A stretch of DNA of 64,000 nucleotides, taken from assembly GCA_017607445.1 (NCBI GenBank), contig JAEVHH010000001.1, positions 7,564,001 to 7,628,000 on the forward strand, written 5' to 3'. The notes under the pieces are model-generated. The model did not search any database and was not told where the DNA came from. It worked only from the letters and a program-made list of their open reading frames with translations. Of this stretch, positions 12,772-25,664 are shown in pieces; the stretch's first letter is position 1, and the number at the start of each line of letters is the position of its first letter. This DNA comes from Histoplasma ohiense. Lineage: Eukaryota; Ascomycota; Eurotiomycetes; Onygenales; Ajellomycetaceae. The position numbers and the translations under genes are program-made.

Positions 12772-13961
12772 CTATGCTTGAACGAATATCTTCTCACCTA
12801 GAAGAAGAGCTTCGCCGGCAAGAAAGATAGCGCAGGTGGTAGTAACTGCGATTATCATGCCGACGGTTTTAACTAACACTTTGAGGAGACGGACGCGCGA
12901 CGCCCAGGTGAAGGTCTTCCATGCATCCAACAAACCAACCTTACCGCTACCTCCCAGGATGGCCGGTTGGACATTGCCACCAAAAGTGCGATCGAAAGGC
13001 ACAATAGTCTCTTCTTCCTCAGGAAGGATGGACGCGGCCACACGGATCATGGTCACTGTGGCTGGAAGCTCTATCAAGACTGTCAGGCACATGGCGAGGA
13101 GGCAAGCGCTGACTGCTATAGCGATTTCAGAGCGAGGGTCAGATTCTGGCTCAGAGAATGGACTTCCTTTCCCCATATGCCATACATGGGTTCTCCATCC
13201 CAAGTGGGCAGGCAGCAAGAAGGTGAGCTGCGCTGCTACGGACCGGAGGGCAACAGCGGGAGCAATCTTAACCCAGCTGCTGTATCTGGGAACCCGTCTC
13301 CAAAATGATTTGGCAGAAGGTTGTGAAATTACTATATGGACCCAGGTAAGCTCGAGATTCGCCGAAACTACATCAGTAGCAACCTGAGCAACAGCGTGGG
13401 CAAAATGGTTGACTGCGCTGCCATGACCAAAGATGAGGAGTTGGGCGAGAGCTGAGCGGCAAATACCCAAACACAAATACATTCCCAAACCACGGAAGCG
13501 AGACCAAGGACCAGCACGAGTGCGAAGATGGTGGATGGCGGTGCGTAGGCTACGTGTGACTGGGGCAGGCCGTTTGTGGGAGAAATCGGGGCCAGAATCA
13601 ACCAAGTTGGTCGTTTTACTGGAGTCGTCGGTGCCCTTAATGGGCTCATAGACAGCTGGATGAGGATCTTCTACCGCAGCCAGTACTGCAACAACAGTGC
13701 CATATGTATATTGAATCTACAATCGCACCAATAATTAGTATATAATATCCAGCGGTGGGGCGAATCAACCCCTATGACAAGGTGTAGGGAACCACATACG
13801 GCGAAAGCAACAAGGCTAAAGACTAGAGCAGTCACACCAAACACCAGAACCGCCCAGACGGACAGTTGGCGATGGTCTTCATTGTTGCTTGACGTTGGGG
13901 ATAGGTAATTGGTCGTTACCTCTAGTCCTCTACGAACCACATGATAGGTGGTAGCGGACAT
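12772..13961 (-). CDS. Conserved fungal multi-pass membrane protein of unknown function
   Basis: Two exons, 13800-13961 and 12772-13716, encode 368 residues. Hydrophobic segments are visible at about residues 36-54 (first exon end), 64-80, 130-150, 205-225, 255-280 and 335-360. Between the third and fourth lies the segment LELTWVHIVISQPSAKSFW, which I recall only as a recurrent feature of unnamed fungal membrane proteins, some of which carry misleading ubiquitin-carrier labels in databases. No enzymatic motif is visible. The intron has donor GTATGT and joins in phase 0. It faces the carnitine carrier gene head to head. Function should not be guessed from this sequence. Confidence 0.7.
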
Positions 13962-14992
13962 GGCAAACCGGTGGAATAGAAACAAATGAAACAGCAGGAA
14001 AGAGAGACACAAGTAAGATATAAAGGAAATTTATTGCAAAATCGAAGGCAAGGATGGGAAGCAGAGAGAGGACGGATGAATGAAGTTGATTCATCAAGAG
14101 CCCAGCTGGTTGCCTTCGGCGTTTAGTCAGCTGCTGACCTCTGCTGGTCTTCGTCCCGACCACAGAGCAGACTGGCGATGCAGGACACCATGAGACAAGA
14201 GTCAGTTTTTTCCCATGAGTTTTCCTGATGATTCGGATCAGGTGATTATTGGTAATTACTCGCACACAGCCCTGCTGCAATTCTCCTAATAATCCGCAAA
14301 TGTTCTCCCTGGTTGCATCTTCCAATCTAAGATTAATTCACACTAAACGCAGCAGAAGATCGCCATACGAAGCAACTTCGCTATACATCGGGATAATCCA
14401 CATGAATAGCACAGACAACGAACAAGCCCCCTCCCTCCATGCCGCTAGTACTCTCATTCGCATTCGATAGTATCGCTGCTAGGACAGTGGGTTGATATTT
14501 GTTATGGCGCATCCTCCCTTCGCCCGAAGTGTCAGGGGTCTCACAGATACTGTATGAATGGCATCCGAATTGCAATTTAAGCAGACCACATGTCGCTGTC
14601 ACCCTGTTTCATCTTGCATTTCTTCCCTTTTTTCTGCTTCCTCTTTGTCTTTTGGCTTGTTTGCCTCCCCCTCTCTGTACGGCTTTTCTGTTCTTCCGCT
14701 TTCCGAACCGAGGCTCTCGACTTACATAATCTCCCCGCCGCCCAAAAAGTCACCAGCTAACTGCTGTAAAACTCTCTACATTCTCCCGCTGGGACTTTTT
14801 TTTTTTTTTTTTCTTCCCTTCTTTTCTTCTGTTCTTCCTTCTTTCTCCTCTTCCCTTTTCGTGCCTTGTCGCTACCTCAGTAGTTAGTTCCTCTTGGTTA
14901 ATACACTCTCTTGTGCTTTTGTGCGACTTGTGCTTCGGTGTAATAGCTTTCCCATCGTTGATTCAACCACCCCCCCCTCCAATACACACGAT
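13962..14992. promoter_or_regulatory. Shared divergent promoter region, pyrimidine-rich towards acuH
   Basis: Lies between the starts of the membrane-protein gene (-) and acuH (+). From 14590 to 14880 the plus strand is almost pure C/T with a T17 run at 14796-14812, a typical 5' leader composition of highly expressed fungal genes. No separate gene is supported. Confidence 0.5.
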
Positions 14993-16297
14993 ATGCCATC
15001 CACTACGGCTGCTATCTCTCCCTCATTACCAATGGAATCGGAACCTCAGAAACAATCCCCGGCTGCCTCGAACGCTAGCGTTGCGCAGATCAAATCCTTT
15101 GTCGCTGGTGGTGCAGGCGGAATCTGCGCTGTCATTGTCGGCCATCCATTTGACCTGGTCAAAGTCCGCCTACAAACCGCCGAAAAAGGCGTTTACTCGG
15201 GTGCAATCCATGTCGTGAAGAGAACTATTGCACGCGAAGGACTTGCCAGGGTAGGTCCCTGGACAAGTCACTCTTACCAGTGAACCTAGGAATTTGACTT
15301 TAAGAAATACAGTTGCTAACAACTGCCGTCAGGGCTTATATGCGGGGGTTTCAGCCCCATTGGTTGGAGTAACTCCTATGTGTACGTTGTTATTTTCTCT
15401 ATTTCTACTCTTAGAAGAATTATCTTTCAGCTGGCTAACTGTTTGTTCTTTTATCAGTCGCTGTCAGCTTCTGGGTACGTTCGCATTCGTTAATCCATAA
15501 AATTTGCTTGCCCGCGCTCTAATTCACTCCGTCATATCTATAAAGGGTTATGATCTTGGGAAAACACTCGTCAGCAACTTCTCCTCCGTTCCGGTACATA
15601 ACGGAACTCCCCAATACACAATCGGCCAGATATCTGCTGCTGGCTTCTTCTCCGCGATCCCCATGACCCTGATCACCGCCCCTTTCGAGCGTGTTAAGGT
15701 TCTTCTGCAGATTCAAGGTCAAAACCCTCCTCCTCCCGGCCAAAAGCCCAAGTATTCCGGCGGAGTAGACGTTGTCCGCCAGCTCTATAAGGAGGGAGGT
15801 ATCCGTAGCGTGTTCCGCGGAAGTGCAATGACATTGGCCCGTGATGGTCCTGGTTCGGCAGCCTATTTTGCCGCGTATGAATACATAAAGCGCAGCCTCA
15901 CACCGAAAGATGCGGACGGAAATGTCACTGGTGAATTGTCTTTGCCCGCAGTCGTAGCTGCAGGCGGTGCAGCTGGCATTGCGATGTGGATCCCAGTCTT
16001 TCCCATCGACACCGTCAAGTCCCGTTTGCAGAGCGCGGAAGGGCGACCCACCATCGGAGGTACCATCCGCGGTGTATATGCTAACGGCGGCTTCAAAGCC
16101 TTCTTCCCAGGATTTGGTCCCGCCTTGGCAAGAGCGGTACCTGCCAATGCCGCTACCTTGTAAGTCCCCGATTCTCGTCACGTCTCCTTCCCAAAATGTG
16201 TATACATTGAATATCCACGTTCCGGTTCTGACAATTCACTCATTCATACAGCCTCGGGGTCGAATTGGCTCACAAAGCTATGGACAAATTCTTTTAA
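14993..16297 (+). CDS. acuH: Mitochondrial carnitine/acylcarnitine carrier
   Basis: Inner-membrane carrier exchanging acylcarnitine for carnitine, needed in Aspergillus nidulans for growth on acetate and fatty acids. Exons 14993-15250, 15333-15381, 15458-15474, 15546-16159 and 16252-16297 give 327 residues, matching the family. The three mitochondrial carrier signatures are present: PFDLVKVRLQ, PFERVKVLLQ and PIDTVKSRLQ, each in one tandem repeat with two membrane helices. The start ATG at 14993 gives a short Ser/Pro/Ala-rich N-terminus before the first helix. Exon 3 is a 17-nt microexon encoding the end of AVSFW; without it the second helix breaks. The assignment to the carnitine branch, rather than another carrier, rests on overall resemblance (GLYAGVSAPLVGVTPMFAVS) and is strong. 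Confidence 0.92.
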
Positions 16298-17002
16298 TCA
16301 TTTCGACAGATGGATAAAAACCCCTTTGCCATATTAACACTTTAAGATTTTTCACTGCTGTTCTTCACAGTGGAGCTATGATACCCGTACACATTAAACT
16401 GAGAAACATATATTTATTGCCCATATATCCGTCGACACCATTTACCTGGCGAACGCGTAGTCTCGCAGCCGTGCCTTAGGGCTCGTTGTCGCCCTCCTCC
16501 CCCGCCAGTTGACAACATAATTTTTTCCTAGAAGTTCTCCTCTACATATTATTCCCCTTTTCTCCAACTTTGTACAGTACATGTATAATTTCGACGCCCA
16601 TTGTGTTCTATTCCCTGATGTGTCCCGTTAGCTTTGGTTTTCCATATAGGGTTATCATGGTACTATTCGATCTATTATACGTATATATATGGAGTCGGTC
16701 ATCTCTGGTTTTGTCATCGGTTAAGCATTCGTGCATAATGCCTTTTCTTCCTTTTCTTTCTTTTCCTTCCTTTCTTTTTTTGGTTGTTTTTTGGTAAATA
16801 CCATTGCTCGGGGAAGCTTTTATGGCCATTACCCACAAGAATAGACGTTTTCTCTCGGTTTGCTTATGTACTATATATACAGTAGGGCCACAGCGTAAGT
16901 AGCATTACTTAGGCTGCCATCGCTGAGGCTATACCATCATCTCTCATACATCCTCCCAACCATGTTTCCTTTTCAGATGCACAACCAAGCCTACCACACA
17001 AC
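16298..17002. other. Convergent 3' flanks of acuH and sfc9
   Basis: AT-rich with pyrimidine tracts near 16740-16790 and a GTACAGTAC palindrome at 16572-16580. No gene is seen. Confidence 0.4.
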
Positions 17003-19663
17003 TTAATCCCTAAACCTCCCACCACAGTAAATACATGTGTCAAAAGCGTCACAGAGGATATCAATCAATCGCTCATGCGGCCGCTGAGGCTGGGACCCAC
17101 CCGCCGCGCCCATCCCTGGCCCAATCACACTGGGAAAATCGACGAGCTCCGCATCCAAGACCTCGCTACCACAAACTGAGCAACGCTTGGAAATCGACGG
17201 GTCCTGGATGGAGAGAAACGTCAAACCACATCGAGCTAGATTTGCACATGGTGTCATTAGTAGTTGTGGATGGAATTAAAGGAAGGGTAAAGGTTCAAAG
17301 GGGGAGGGGGGGCGAACCAAACACATGCCCCTCCGCACATTGGGACTCTTCAGCGGAGTACCAGTCAATACCGCTACCGCATATATCGCAAAATTCAAAT
17401 ACATCATCACCAGGTCCCGTTTGGGCATCACAAGTTTTGCCGGGTATCTGTTTACTTGTTTCCGGGCCGCATGCGGATCCAGCTGGAAGTTCGATCTGCG
17501 ACTGGAGCTTTTCATTTATACAAGATAACTCCACTGATAGGTCAAGGTCAAATGTACTAGATAACCATTTCGTCGCTGATTTTGCAGCTTCCAGCAAGTG
17601 CGGGGCGTCGACAGGGTCTTGATCCGTAATGAGACAGCAAATAGCGGCGTATTGTAGCTTTTTCACCCAGGGATCATTCAGTAGATCTCTATGACTATCA
17701 CGCAGGATAAAAGAGAGAGCTTTGTCGCGACCAGCCTTCATGCGCTGTGGCGTTAGCTCTGGGGGAATGCGCCATGGGAGCTCTGCTGATTCACCCTCCT
17801 TTGGGTGCGGTGGCGTAAAGACGATCCGCGATCGTTGGCGCGCCGTAGTAACATATTCAACCATGTCGCTGGGATGAACTGTGAAACATGCTGCGATCCA
17901 GCCTCGATGGCTAGTCATTCCCCATATTCTAGCTACAGACATTCCGCCCAGGTCGTGGTCGAGGTCGAATCGGCTGCGGAAGCCTTCCATCTGTCTGTGG
18001 AGATCGGCAGTCTGTGCATTGTCCGAGAGCCCATTATTGCAAGCGGTAATGTCCCGAACCTGGATCGCTTGGAGCGGTAGGGAGCGGAGGGATGAGGAAA
18101 AATGGGTGACATGTATGACAGTTGTATGGGATTTAGTATCCTCTGTGGAAGTTATGGCTGCCCGGGGAAGCCTCAACACGTGTACATCTACAAAGGATTT
18201 TTTTGGTGTGACAAGATACTCACCAGTAATGGGCTCCCATTCTAGCAACCTGCCATCCTCCACAGTGTCTGCATGTAGTGCATGGTAGAGTGATACAGTA
18301 GACGTCGACTGCTCTGCCCCAGCGGATTTATGGGTAAACAAGTAGTCAAAGCTGATCAGTGCATATCCGCCAAGATACCCAACCACCAAACAGGATGATG
18401 ATGGATTTTTGGGGCCCTTCGTTAGTTAGTAGGAAAATACCTAAATACAAGAAGGAAACGTTGCCGTATTTACCGCGTTGTCAATCCAACGTAGCGGACC
18501 ATGGAAGCTCATGCTCTCAAACTGAGGTTCTTGGGAAATAGGAATAGCGTCGCCCAAGCGTAAATCCAGTTTGGCCTCCGTATCGCTGTCTTCAGCCGCT
18601 CGTCCCGGGTCTTCAAACCGTGCATGTAGTAGAAAAGCCTTAACTCCAGTGGCGTGAATAATTGCAAGAGGTGAAGAATATATAGGGTTCCCCTGATCGT
18701 CAAAACTCTGACGCGCAGGACCCCATGTAATGTGAGATATGATAGGCACAGATCTCACTGATTGACCCAGAAGGGAATCAGGCTGCATACGAGGATATGC
18801 TACATGCGGGGCGGGTATTTCATTCTGGGAAATGACCTCTACCCACAACTGTCGTCGAGTATTCATGTCTGGTCTCAGGCGGTCATTTCTAACTCTGATC
18901 AGAGTTATGTCGTTCATATCATTCGCCACAGCCAGCAGAGACATATCTCGATACGCCTGATGCCCGTGTAAAGTATCCTCGTGATGATCATCCTCGTCAC
19001 TCTTTGGGCTCCAGCAAAAGCACCTCACATGCATTTTACGGTGTAAAATAGAACCCTTTCCGCGTAATGACGGGCCAAAGGCCTGTCTTAATGCATTGTT
19101 GACGACCACAGTCCTCATCCACTTCGAATAGCCATCCACCAGTTCCCAGAGAGACAGGACCAAGTTACTAGTCAACACCGCGAGGACATGTCGAGAGTAC
19201 CTAGCCAGACGGTGATGTGACCAAGCCAAGGCAAGAACGTGACTTGAAGACTGCTCTTCGCCGAGAGAAAAAGTATCGCCCGGCTGAGGAAATATCATGG
19301 GCCATTCATTGTTAGTGAAGACATTTGCGCGGAATTTGGTAGTCGTCCACTGGGTGCTTGATCCAGATGGTATTTCCGTTGTTCTGTTTGACGCAGGCGA
19401 CTTTATGCGTGGGATCTATAGGGATGATCAGCGTGATACCTTGTTTTTTCTTTGGAAGAGAACAAATGACATAATCAAAGAAGTATATGGGAGGATATGA
19501 TTTTTCGAATTTTAGAAGATTATTTGCGTGGTTGAAAATGGCGTGGCTCACTGACCAACACATGGACATATTCTCCCAGTGCAACCGCCAGCTCGCCATC
19601 TGGGGACCAGGAAATACAGTCGAAGCAGGATGGGAAAAGCTTGAGTTCCACAGGATCGAGCAT
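17003..19663 (-). CDS. sfc9: Transcription factor IIIC subunit, Sfc9/TFIIIC90 type
   Basis: Subunit of the RNA polymerase III factor TFIIIC that recognises B-box promoters of tRNA genes. Exons 19556-19663, 18474-19415, 17318-18416 and 17003-17235 encode 793 residues. The N-terminal part is a WD-like propeller (CFDCISWSPDGELAVALGEY near residue 15; later HVLALAWSHHRLARYSRHVL). The C-terminal zinc-binding domain is clear: CDICGSGIDWYSAEESQC, GHVF, RCGLTFLSIQDPSISKRC, CSVCGSEV and CIYCGGRF. The start at 19663 was chosen because the short first exon encodes the conserved opening of the propeller; it would be missed if only long open frames were read. The last intron uses the weaker donor GTTCGC, which joins GHVF to ARCGLTF as expected. 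Confidence 0.88.
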
Positions 19664-21052
19664 GACGATGTATGATGGATATCATATACCATTCTCGCCG
19701 ACGCTGGCAGGTTATTCGGTTGGGCCTATGTTGGTTTGGACTTGGATATAAGTTGGGTTGTGGGTTGCATTTTGTGGTATCACGGAACGACCCAAGGTCG
19801 CTACTATTACCAAAGTACTACCATCTTCTTCTACACATTTTCAAGACGTTTATTTATTTATCTCATTGAATATAGGATAAATGTGTTCGCGTACTCAGAA
19901 GTAAGGATTTAGTTTAATCCATACCTTCAAGTTATTAGTCCAGCAGCCAAACGTTCGATTGCGAGTAGGTTAGCCAGCCATCCATGGATCTATGTATGGT
20001 ATATGTGAACCTTTCTATAGCAACCAAGAAATACTTCTTTTCAATACATAGCAGTCTTCTCATCTAAACAAAGGCTCAGATGTCTGAAAGAACAGATTGC
20101 TAAGTTAGAACAAGCTTTTCTCAATTTGACGCTGTATATTAATCATTGCTGGAGCTGAACATAAGAGATCTTGAATATTTGCTAGTATATAAAACAAATT
20201 CGGGTTAGTAGTAAATCATAAAATTCTATCGTCAAAAAATCTTATTGTCAAAAAATTCCTAAGTCTTTTCTTGTAATAATTAAGTAGAGTAGATAGATGA
20301 TAAAGGGTAAAGATGTTGGGCCACTGGGGCCGATCACCACCAGTGCCAATGCTGGTATACCGTAACTACAGGGGACGAACCAATCCAACCCTCCAACAAG
20401 TTGATTTTATATTTGATAGTCGTTAGTTACTATCCCGGCGGTCTTCAAGTTCAAGTTTGAATCAAAGAAAACAAGGATTTATTTCTACAAGTAATTGATG
20501 AAAGCTACTGATATCTTATGATCTACTCCGTAACTTATCAAGTAGATAGTCAAGCCTCTACCGCATCATACCCATCTACTTGGTGACTCTTGAGTCCAGA
20601 GGTCCTCTCGAAGCGCCGTCATTTTACATACTTGTATTGAGGTCATATTCCGCTAGTACTAACTAGTATTTTAGGCTGATCTCACATTCATTTTCTACCA
20701 CAGCTTGCCTGATATTACCTCGCCTAAGAGCGATGTATTATGGAAATGACTCTGGAGTAGTTATAGATGTGCTATTATTTCATCGTACCATACAGTGAAA
20801 GCATTGGACTCTTCTAAATTTGTTTTCTCATTTTATTTTAACTTATATATACATTTATCCATTACCCTCTCACCAAACATTCCCACAAGCCCGAGCCCAA
20901 AGGTATGGTTCAACTTGGAGCTTACATCGTGTGATGAGAATCTTCCACCCTTCTCCCATCGCTGCCGATCTTCGGACGAAACGGAGAAGAGAACAAGATT
21001 TGCGGGCGGCGCTTATCGGTCGCAATTCAACTTCTAAAACAATACCATTGTC
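19664..21052. other. AT-rich intergenic region
   Basis: Includes the sfc9 promoter and the 3' flank of the rhodopsin-domain gene. The portion 19860-20700 is AT-rich with stops in all frames and a short direct repeat (gtcaaaaaat twice, 20231-20256). It may be a decayed element, but no terminal repeats or coding remnants were recognised. Confidence 0.35.
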
Positions 21053-22571
21053 TCAAGGACCAATTGATCGCTCGCCCCCCTGCTCGGAAGGCAGTGGCAG
21101 CACTGTATCTTCGCTTGGGGCACTGTTAACATGGATGTGAGAAGGCCGAGCGAGCTCTTTCAATTGCTGGCTTTCGCCGGAGAAACTACTTCGATGGCTT
21201 CTGCGACCGGGGTGAACAGCGCTGAAGAAATAGCTCGCAGATACTAGGGGGCTCGTTTTCCTCTTTGGAAACAGTTGCAAAAGAGGCTTTAACGTGGGGA
21301 TACAAGATGCCATAATAACGGTGTCCGCCTCGAGTCTAAGAATTTTCCCTCATCGTTAGTCTCGCGCAAAATGAAGTAAGAGGGGCGAAAGGATTGGGAC
21401 AAACGGGGATATTAGCTTACAGGGTCCATATTATCAAATCACTGCTTCTGTCTGTAGGACATCTGCTGTTAGTCCCTCCATGCGAGTTCCCGGGTGCCGC
21501 GGGCGGTTAGCACACTTACAACTGGTGTCGACTCTCTGTTTCAAAGTTGGCAGGTGCACACATTTGACAATCGCCACGGCGCAAGCACTGTGGAAGACAA
21601 TGGCTGGTGAGAAGTGGTCGTCCATGACAGAACAAAATGGCACGGGAATCACACACATTAGACCAAGTCCCAGTGCTGCACAAACGGCAATTTTTTTCAA
21701 TACCAATACTTTGAGCTGCCAGCACACAACCACTGAATACACTGCGAAGTACAGATCCACGAACGCAGACACCGCTATATTAAAGAGATATATCAGCCAA
21801 TTCGTCATAGGCCATTTTCATACGGCTAGTCCCTGCTTAGGGTGTTAGAGGGATATGACAAACCTCCAACGAATATCAAATAATTAGTGGATGACGAAGG
21901 GTCTCTGCACTTGGGATTTTTGACGCGTTTATCCCACGTTGCCCGGTGAGGGCGGCAAATAGTCATGAGGACAGGAAAGCAGATGCAGCCGACCAGCAGA
22001 CTAAATCCACTCAGGAGCCAGACCACATTGCGGTGGAAACGAGTTGGAACAAGAATCCTGTTGAGCATCGCCGCCACCCCGAGCTTCGGAAATGAGATTG
22101 CGAGTATTCCGAAGAGTGAGCCGATCTGAGCATTGAGCCTTGAACCGCGGAGTTGCTCCGGCGTCAGAGTGTCCTCATGTCTTCCAAATCCATAACGTAT
22201 GCTAATCGTAACAAACACGACAAAGATAAAGCTCAAGACCTTGGTTTGAATACAAAGTGGTTAGTGAGCTCACCACATCCACGATCAAACAGTAAATATT
22301 AAATAAAAGGTAAAATACGGATGAACTGAATTGAACTGAATTGAAAATACTCGAAAAGGAATATGACAAAATTTTCGGGGATGGCGAAGAAAGAAACATT
22401 GTAATATACCATGGATATCAAAATCAGCCAGTCATCAAGTCCAACCATCCGCACCATTCTAGATCTAACAAAGAGCCTCGTCGCCACTACCGCAGTGGTA
22501 AGGCAGGTTACAACCCACATGACCACAAGAATAAGAGGCCCTTTATTTTGAGAATCCCTCGCTGATGTCAT
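21053..22571 (-). CDS. Rhodopsin-domain (PTH11/SAT4-like) integral membrane protein
   Basis: Seven-helix fungal membrane protein of the large rhodopsin-domain family, often plasma-membrane sensors of unknown ligand. Exons 22410-22571, 21864-22239, 21657-21774, 21520-21587, 21421-21451 and 21053-21335 give 345 residues. Family landmarks are R-x-V-RMVGLDDWLILISM at the end of helix 2, the helix starting FGILAISFPKLGVAAMLNR, and the terminal helix DTVIMASCIPTLKPLLQ. The middle introns were chosen so that GLGLIACAVAIVKCVHL and DLIIWTLLEADTVIM are restored; one exon is only 31 nt. The cytosolic tail of about 70 residues is serine-rich. No CFEM domain precedes it, so it is not a classical Pth11 receptor. 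Members are numerous and function cannot be assigned. Confidence 0.82.
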
Positions 22572-24048
22572 CGTCGTCTGAACGTCCGGCCGGAATCCCC
22601 ATAAATTGAGTAGATGAGGTGCAGTTGATGGGAAAGGTAAGGGGGCTTCCAAACTGTTGTTTTATATATTCGATAGGTGGTCAGGAATACTGTCAAAAAG
22701 ATTTATGAAAAAGCATAATGTTAGCCCGGTTACCCCCAGCCCGTGCGATTTACAGTACAAATGCATCTCAGGCCTTCTGCTGCTGGCATATGGGAAAAGG
22801 CAATATATGAATGTTGATGTGAATGGAACGATGTGGTCGGCACGGGTGCTCTCGAACCGTGAGGAAACGTGAAGATGTCATCCTCAAAACTTTGCATTCC
22901 GCACTAAGTAACAACACTAAATCCTATCGAGTGGTGGCTTCAAGTTGAGCCGTTCAGCTGGATCGATATTCAGAGAACTGGAGGCTTGAGAGCAACAATT
23001 CTTCGAAATGGTGTTCCTCAAGGTTCAACTAAACCAGCAGAGTTTGAGCATAAATAATTGTGGTCTCGGGCCATTGCTTGGGGAGGTCAACGTTTCGGAG
23101 AGTTTTGCAGATAGGACAACAGGGGATGTCCGTGCCGGTTTTTCATAACCTTTGAGATCGTCATGCATCTCTTGTGCTGATACGCTACCCAGGGACCGTG
23201 CTGGTGCTCCGCCAAGTCTGACGAGGCAGCGAAGGTTCAAGTGGCTTTTCAGCGGCGTCAGACGGATGGGTGAAGTTGTCGCCAAACCTCTTCTGAGCAA
23301 TTCGATGCTGTGAAGGAGTTTCGAGTCCTCACATATGCAGTGCGTACATAAAATGGTTCACAAGCCTTTGATTATGCCGTAGAACATCGGAAATGCTTAT
23401 TCTGTATACTAATTGAAAGACGACCTCATATAAAAAGTCTTCTGGGAGGTGATCTTTAAGGAATGTTTTGTCTGTTCTTGAGCTTTTGCTGGCACAAGAG
23501 TATGTGCAGCTTAGCTCGCATCAGGAAGGCGGTTGGAAATAACAAATGCGAGCATGATCTTCAAGCCATAAATAGTTAGGTGCAGTGATTCACACAAGTT
23601 GAAAGTGAAGGAGATGACACCTGGATTACTGAGAGATGGCCAAAATTCGTTTTCATATCAACATCCTTCCACAACAGAATGCTGATATTGTTGACATTCA
23701 AAGGGAAGTTTCACTACCTGTTGCCTCCCAGTACATTCATGATGCGTGAATGTACAGTACCTGTACTTCTAACTGGCTAAGTAGAGAGTAAGGACTTGAT
23801 GGACGGTTTATCGAGATGCCCTGAGACTTTGGGAGGAAAGAAATTCCCTGGTATCTGTGGATCCTGGAACGCGAAACAAAAGACTATATAATATTAAATA
23901 ATTCACCCGCTTTCCTCACCCCGCAAATAACAGCTGCTGTCAAATAAGTAATAAGTATTGATGGATCATTTAACGGAAGTCGTATTATCCACTTGTGTGT
24001 ATTTGCCTAACAAGGACGGACAGATGTACCCATGTAGATATTTTTGGT
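22572..24048. other. Intergenic region
   Basis: Promoter side of the rhodopsin-domain gene and 3' flank of ALG1. A frame at 23025-23300 (minus) has no upstream ATG and no recognised domain. A T-loop-like sequence near 22850 does not extend to a tRNA. A GTACAGTAC palindrome lies at 23752-23760. Confidence 0.4.
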
Positions 24049-25664
24049 CTAGGGATTGTAAGGTAGTCCGAATAGCTTTCCAGCAACTGGGTCCCATTCG
24101 TCATCCCATCGCCGTTCGCTTTCTTGGAGTGCACCTTGACGAAGTATGGAGAGTTTCTCCTCGGTCCCACCAAATAAATCAACCAAGTGAGTAACAAGTT
24201 CATCGGTGCTCCCAAACCCAAGGCCGTTGACTCCTTGAGATACCAATTCTGGCCATGCCTCATATTTGTTCCAGCCGACCACCGGGAGTCCAGCTCCAAA
24301 CATATCCACAACTTTCATTGGTAGGTCAACGCCGCTGCTGCTAGTATGCAAACATACACCAAGAGAAACGCTCGCGAGAAGCTGAGCGTACTCTTCTAAA
24401 CTTAGCCATGCCGTTTTAATTTTCACGTTTTCAAGCTTGCCCTGGGCTCTTAATTTTGCAATCCGGGAAAGGTACATTTGCTGCTGTGGACCCTTCCCAG
24501 TTATGATGACGCCCAACCGTGGGAGGCCAAGGTTTTTTGTCGAAGCCATGGCTGAATAGCGGCATAATGCGTCGATTAGAATCGAAAAGTCTTCGTCCGG
24601 TGTCCATGAAGTAGAGCTGATTAGAAGACGGCAAGTTCCCGCCCTCAGATCTTCAACGAATTCAGCTGTTTCCGAAAGAGACGACAGGAACGCATACTTT
24701 TGCTCGTTGTTTCGAAAAGGCTGGAAACAGGACGGTGGCCGGTCGTGCAAAACGAGAATGGGTGTTTTGATTTTTAAATCATCACGTAACCGCCTTGCCA
24801 TGGCATTACTAACGCAAAAATGTGCAGAGGAGAAACGACCAAATGTGGACTCATGGGATTTATTTATCTTAACCATTGGGTGGCCATCACCAAGTTTCAA
24901 CGCCAAGATGGAATACCCAAAATTATGCCAGTCGATAACGAGGTTCGTTTTGCGAAGTTGGCAAACAACTTGGGCTACCACTAAAGTTGGAGCAGTGGGT
25001 GGGTTCTGAGGAAGGCAATTAAAGGATATTTCAGTAGTAAGTTCAGAGACGATATCATCTCAGACGAATTGGTGCAGACCACATGCAGAAAGAGAAAATC
25101 AATAAAGGAAAAGCTCATATACTGATGGAAACTGACCTGGACCAACATCCATCGTGCGGGCCTGGAGTGATATGCCAAGGCAAGCCACAAAAGCCAGGTT
25201 TGGTGTAACAACTTCAGAAAAGCAACAAACGGAAATAGATACTTGTTGTGAGTTTGTAGGAAGCTTGGAGGTAAGGCTAAAGAGATAATGGAGACTCGAG
25301 GATGGTCCACCAGATCTGGGTGGATGTTGGAACCTAACAATCGCAACACAGGGTCAGCGTTTAGGATCTAAAATGGAGAAGCAATGAAACCAGTAAACAC
25401 TGTACCTGCATGTCCAATGATTGATACAATCCCACCATGTTTCGCGAAACTCAATGCATGGTACTGCATCCGTGGGCTGCGACCAATATCCCCAAGCACG
25501 ACGATCTGAACAGAAGGAGGTTCGAGAATTGGTTCTTTGAATTTTGATGGAAAACCTGGAGATGTGTGTATATTCCGACCATAGCGAGATGGTGAGATAA
25601 ATATCAATACCGGTATAGAAATGGCCAGGGAGAGCAACACTCCTGCCACGATCACTAGAAACAT
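24049..25664 (-). CDS. ALG1: Chitobiosyldiphosphodolichol beta-mannosyltransferase
   Basis: Adds the first mannose (beta-1,4) to GlcNAc2-PP-dolichol on the cytosolic ER face in N-glycan precursor assembly; glycosyltransferase family 33. Exons 25406-25664, 25137-25333 and 24049-25005 give 470 residues. An N-terminal membrane anchor (residues 2-24, VIVAGVLLSLAISIPVLIFI) precedes the conserved VVLGDIGRSPRMQYHALSFA. Further ALG1 hallmarks are LVIDWHNFGYSILAL, CVSNAMARRL, LISSTSWTPDEDFSILIDAL, VIITGKGP, and in the C-terminal half HTSSSGVDLPMKVVDMFGAG, where the acidic and DLPMKVVDMFG residues bind the sugar nucleotide. The start ATG at 25664 is immediately before the anchor. Identification is unambiguous. 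Confidence 0.96.

Noticed and set aside
19860..20700. Transposable element remnant in the AT-rich sfc9 upstream region
   Set aside because: AT-rich and stop-filled, but CpG loss is weaker than at 26.2-26.9 kb and no terminal repeat or coding trace was found; left as plain intergenic DNA.
22846..22872. tRNA-like T-arm (minus strand ...cacggttcgagagc...)
   Set aside because: No matching acceptor stem, D-arm or anticodon arm can be found at the right distance, so it is a chance TTCGA box.
23025..23300. Minus-strand frame of about 90 codons with an Arg/Ser/Pro-rich mitochondrial-like start
   Set aside because: It has no ATG at the start, no homologous feel, and no exons that could be joined to it.
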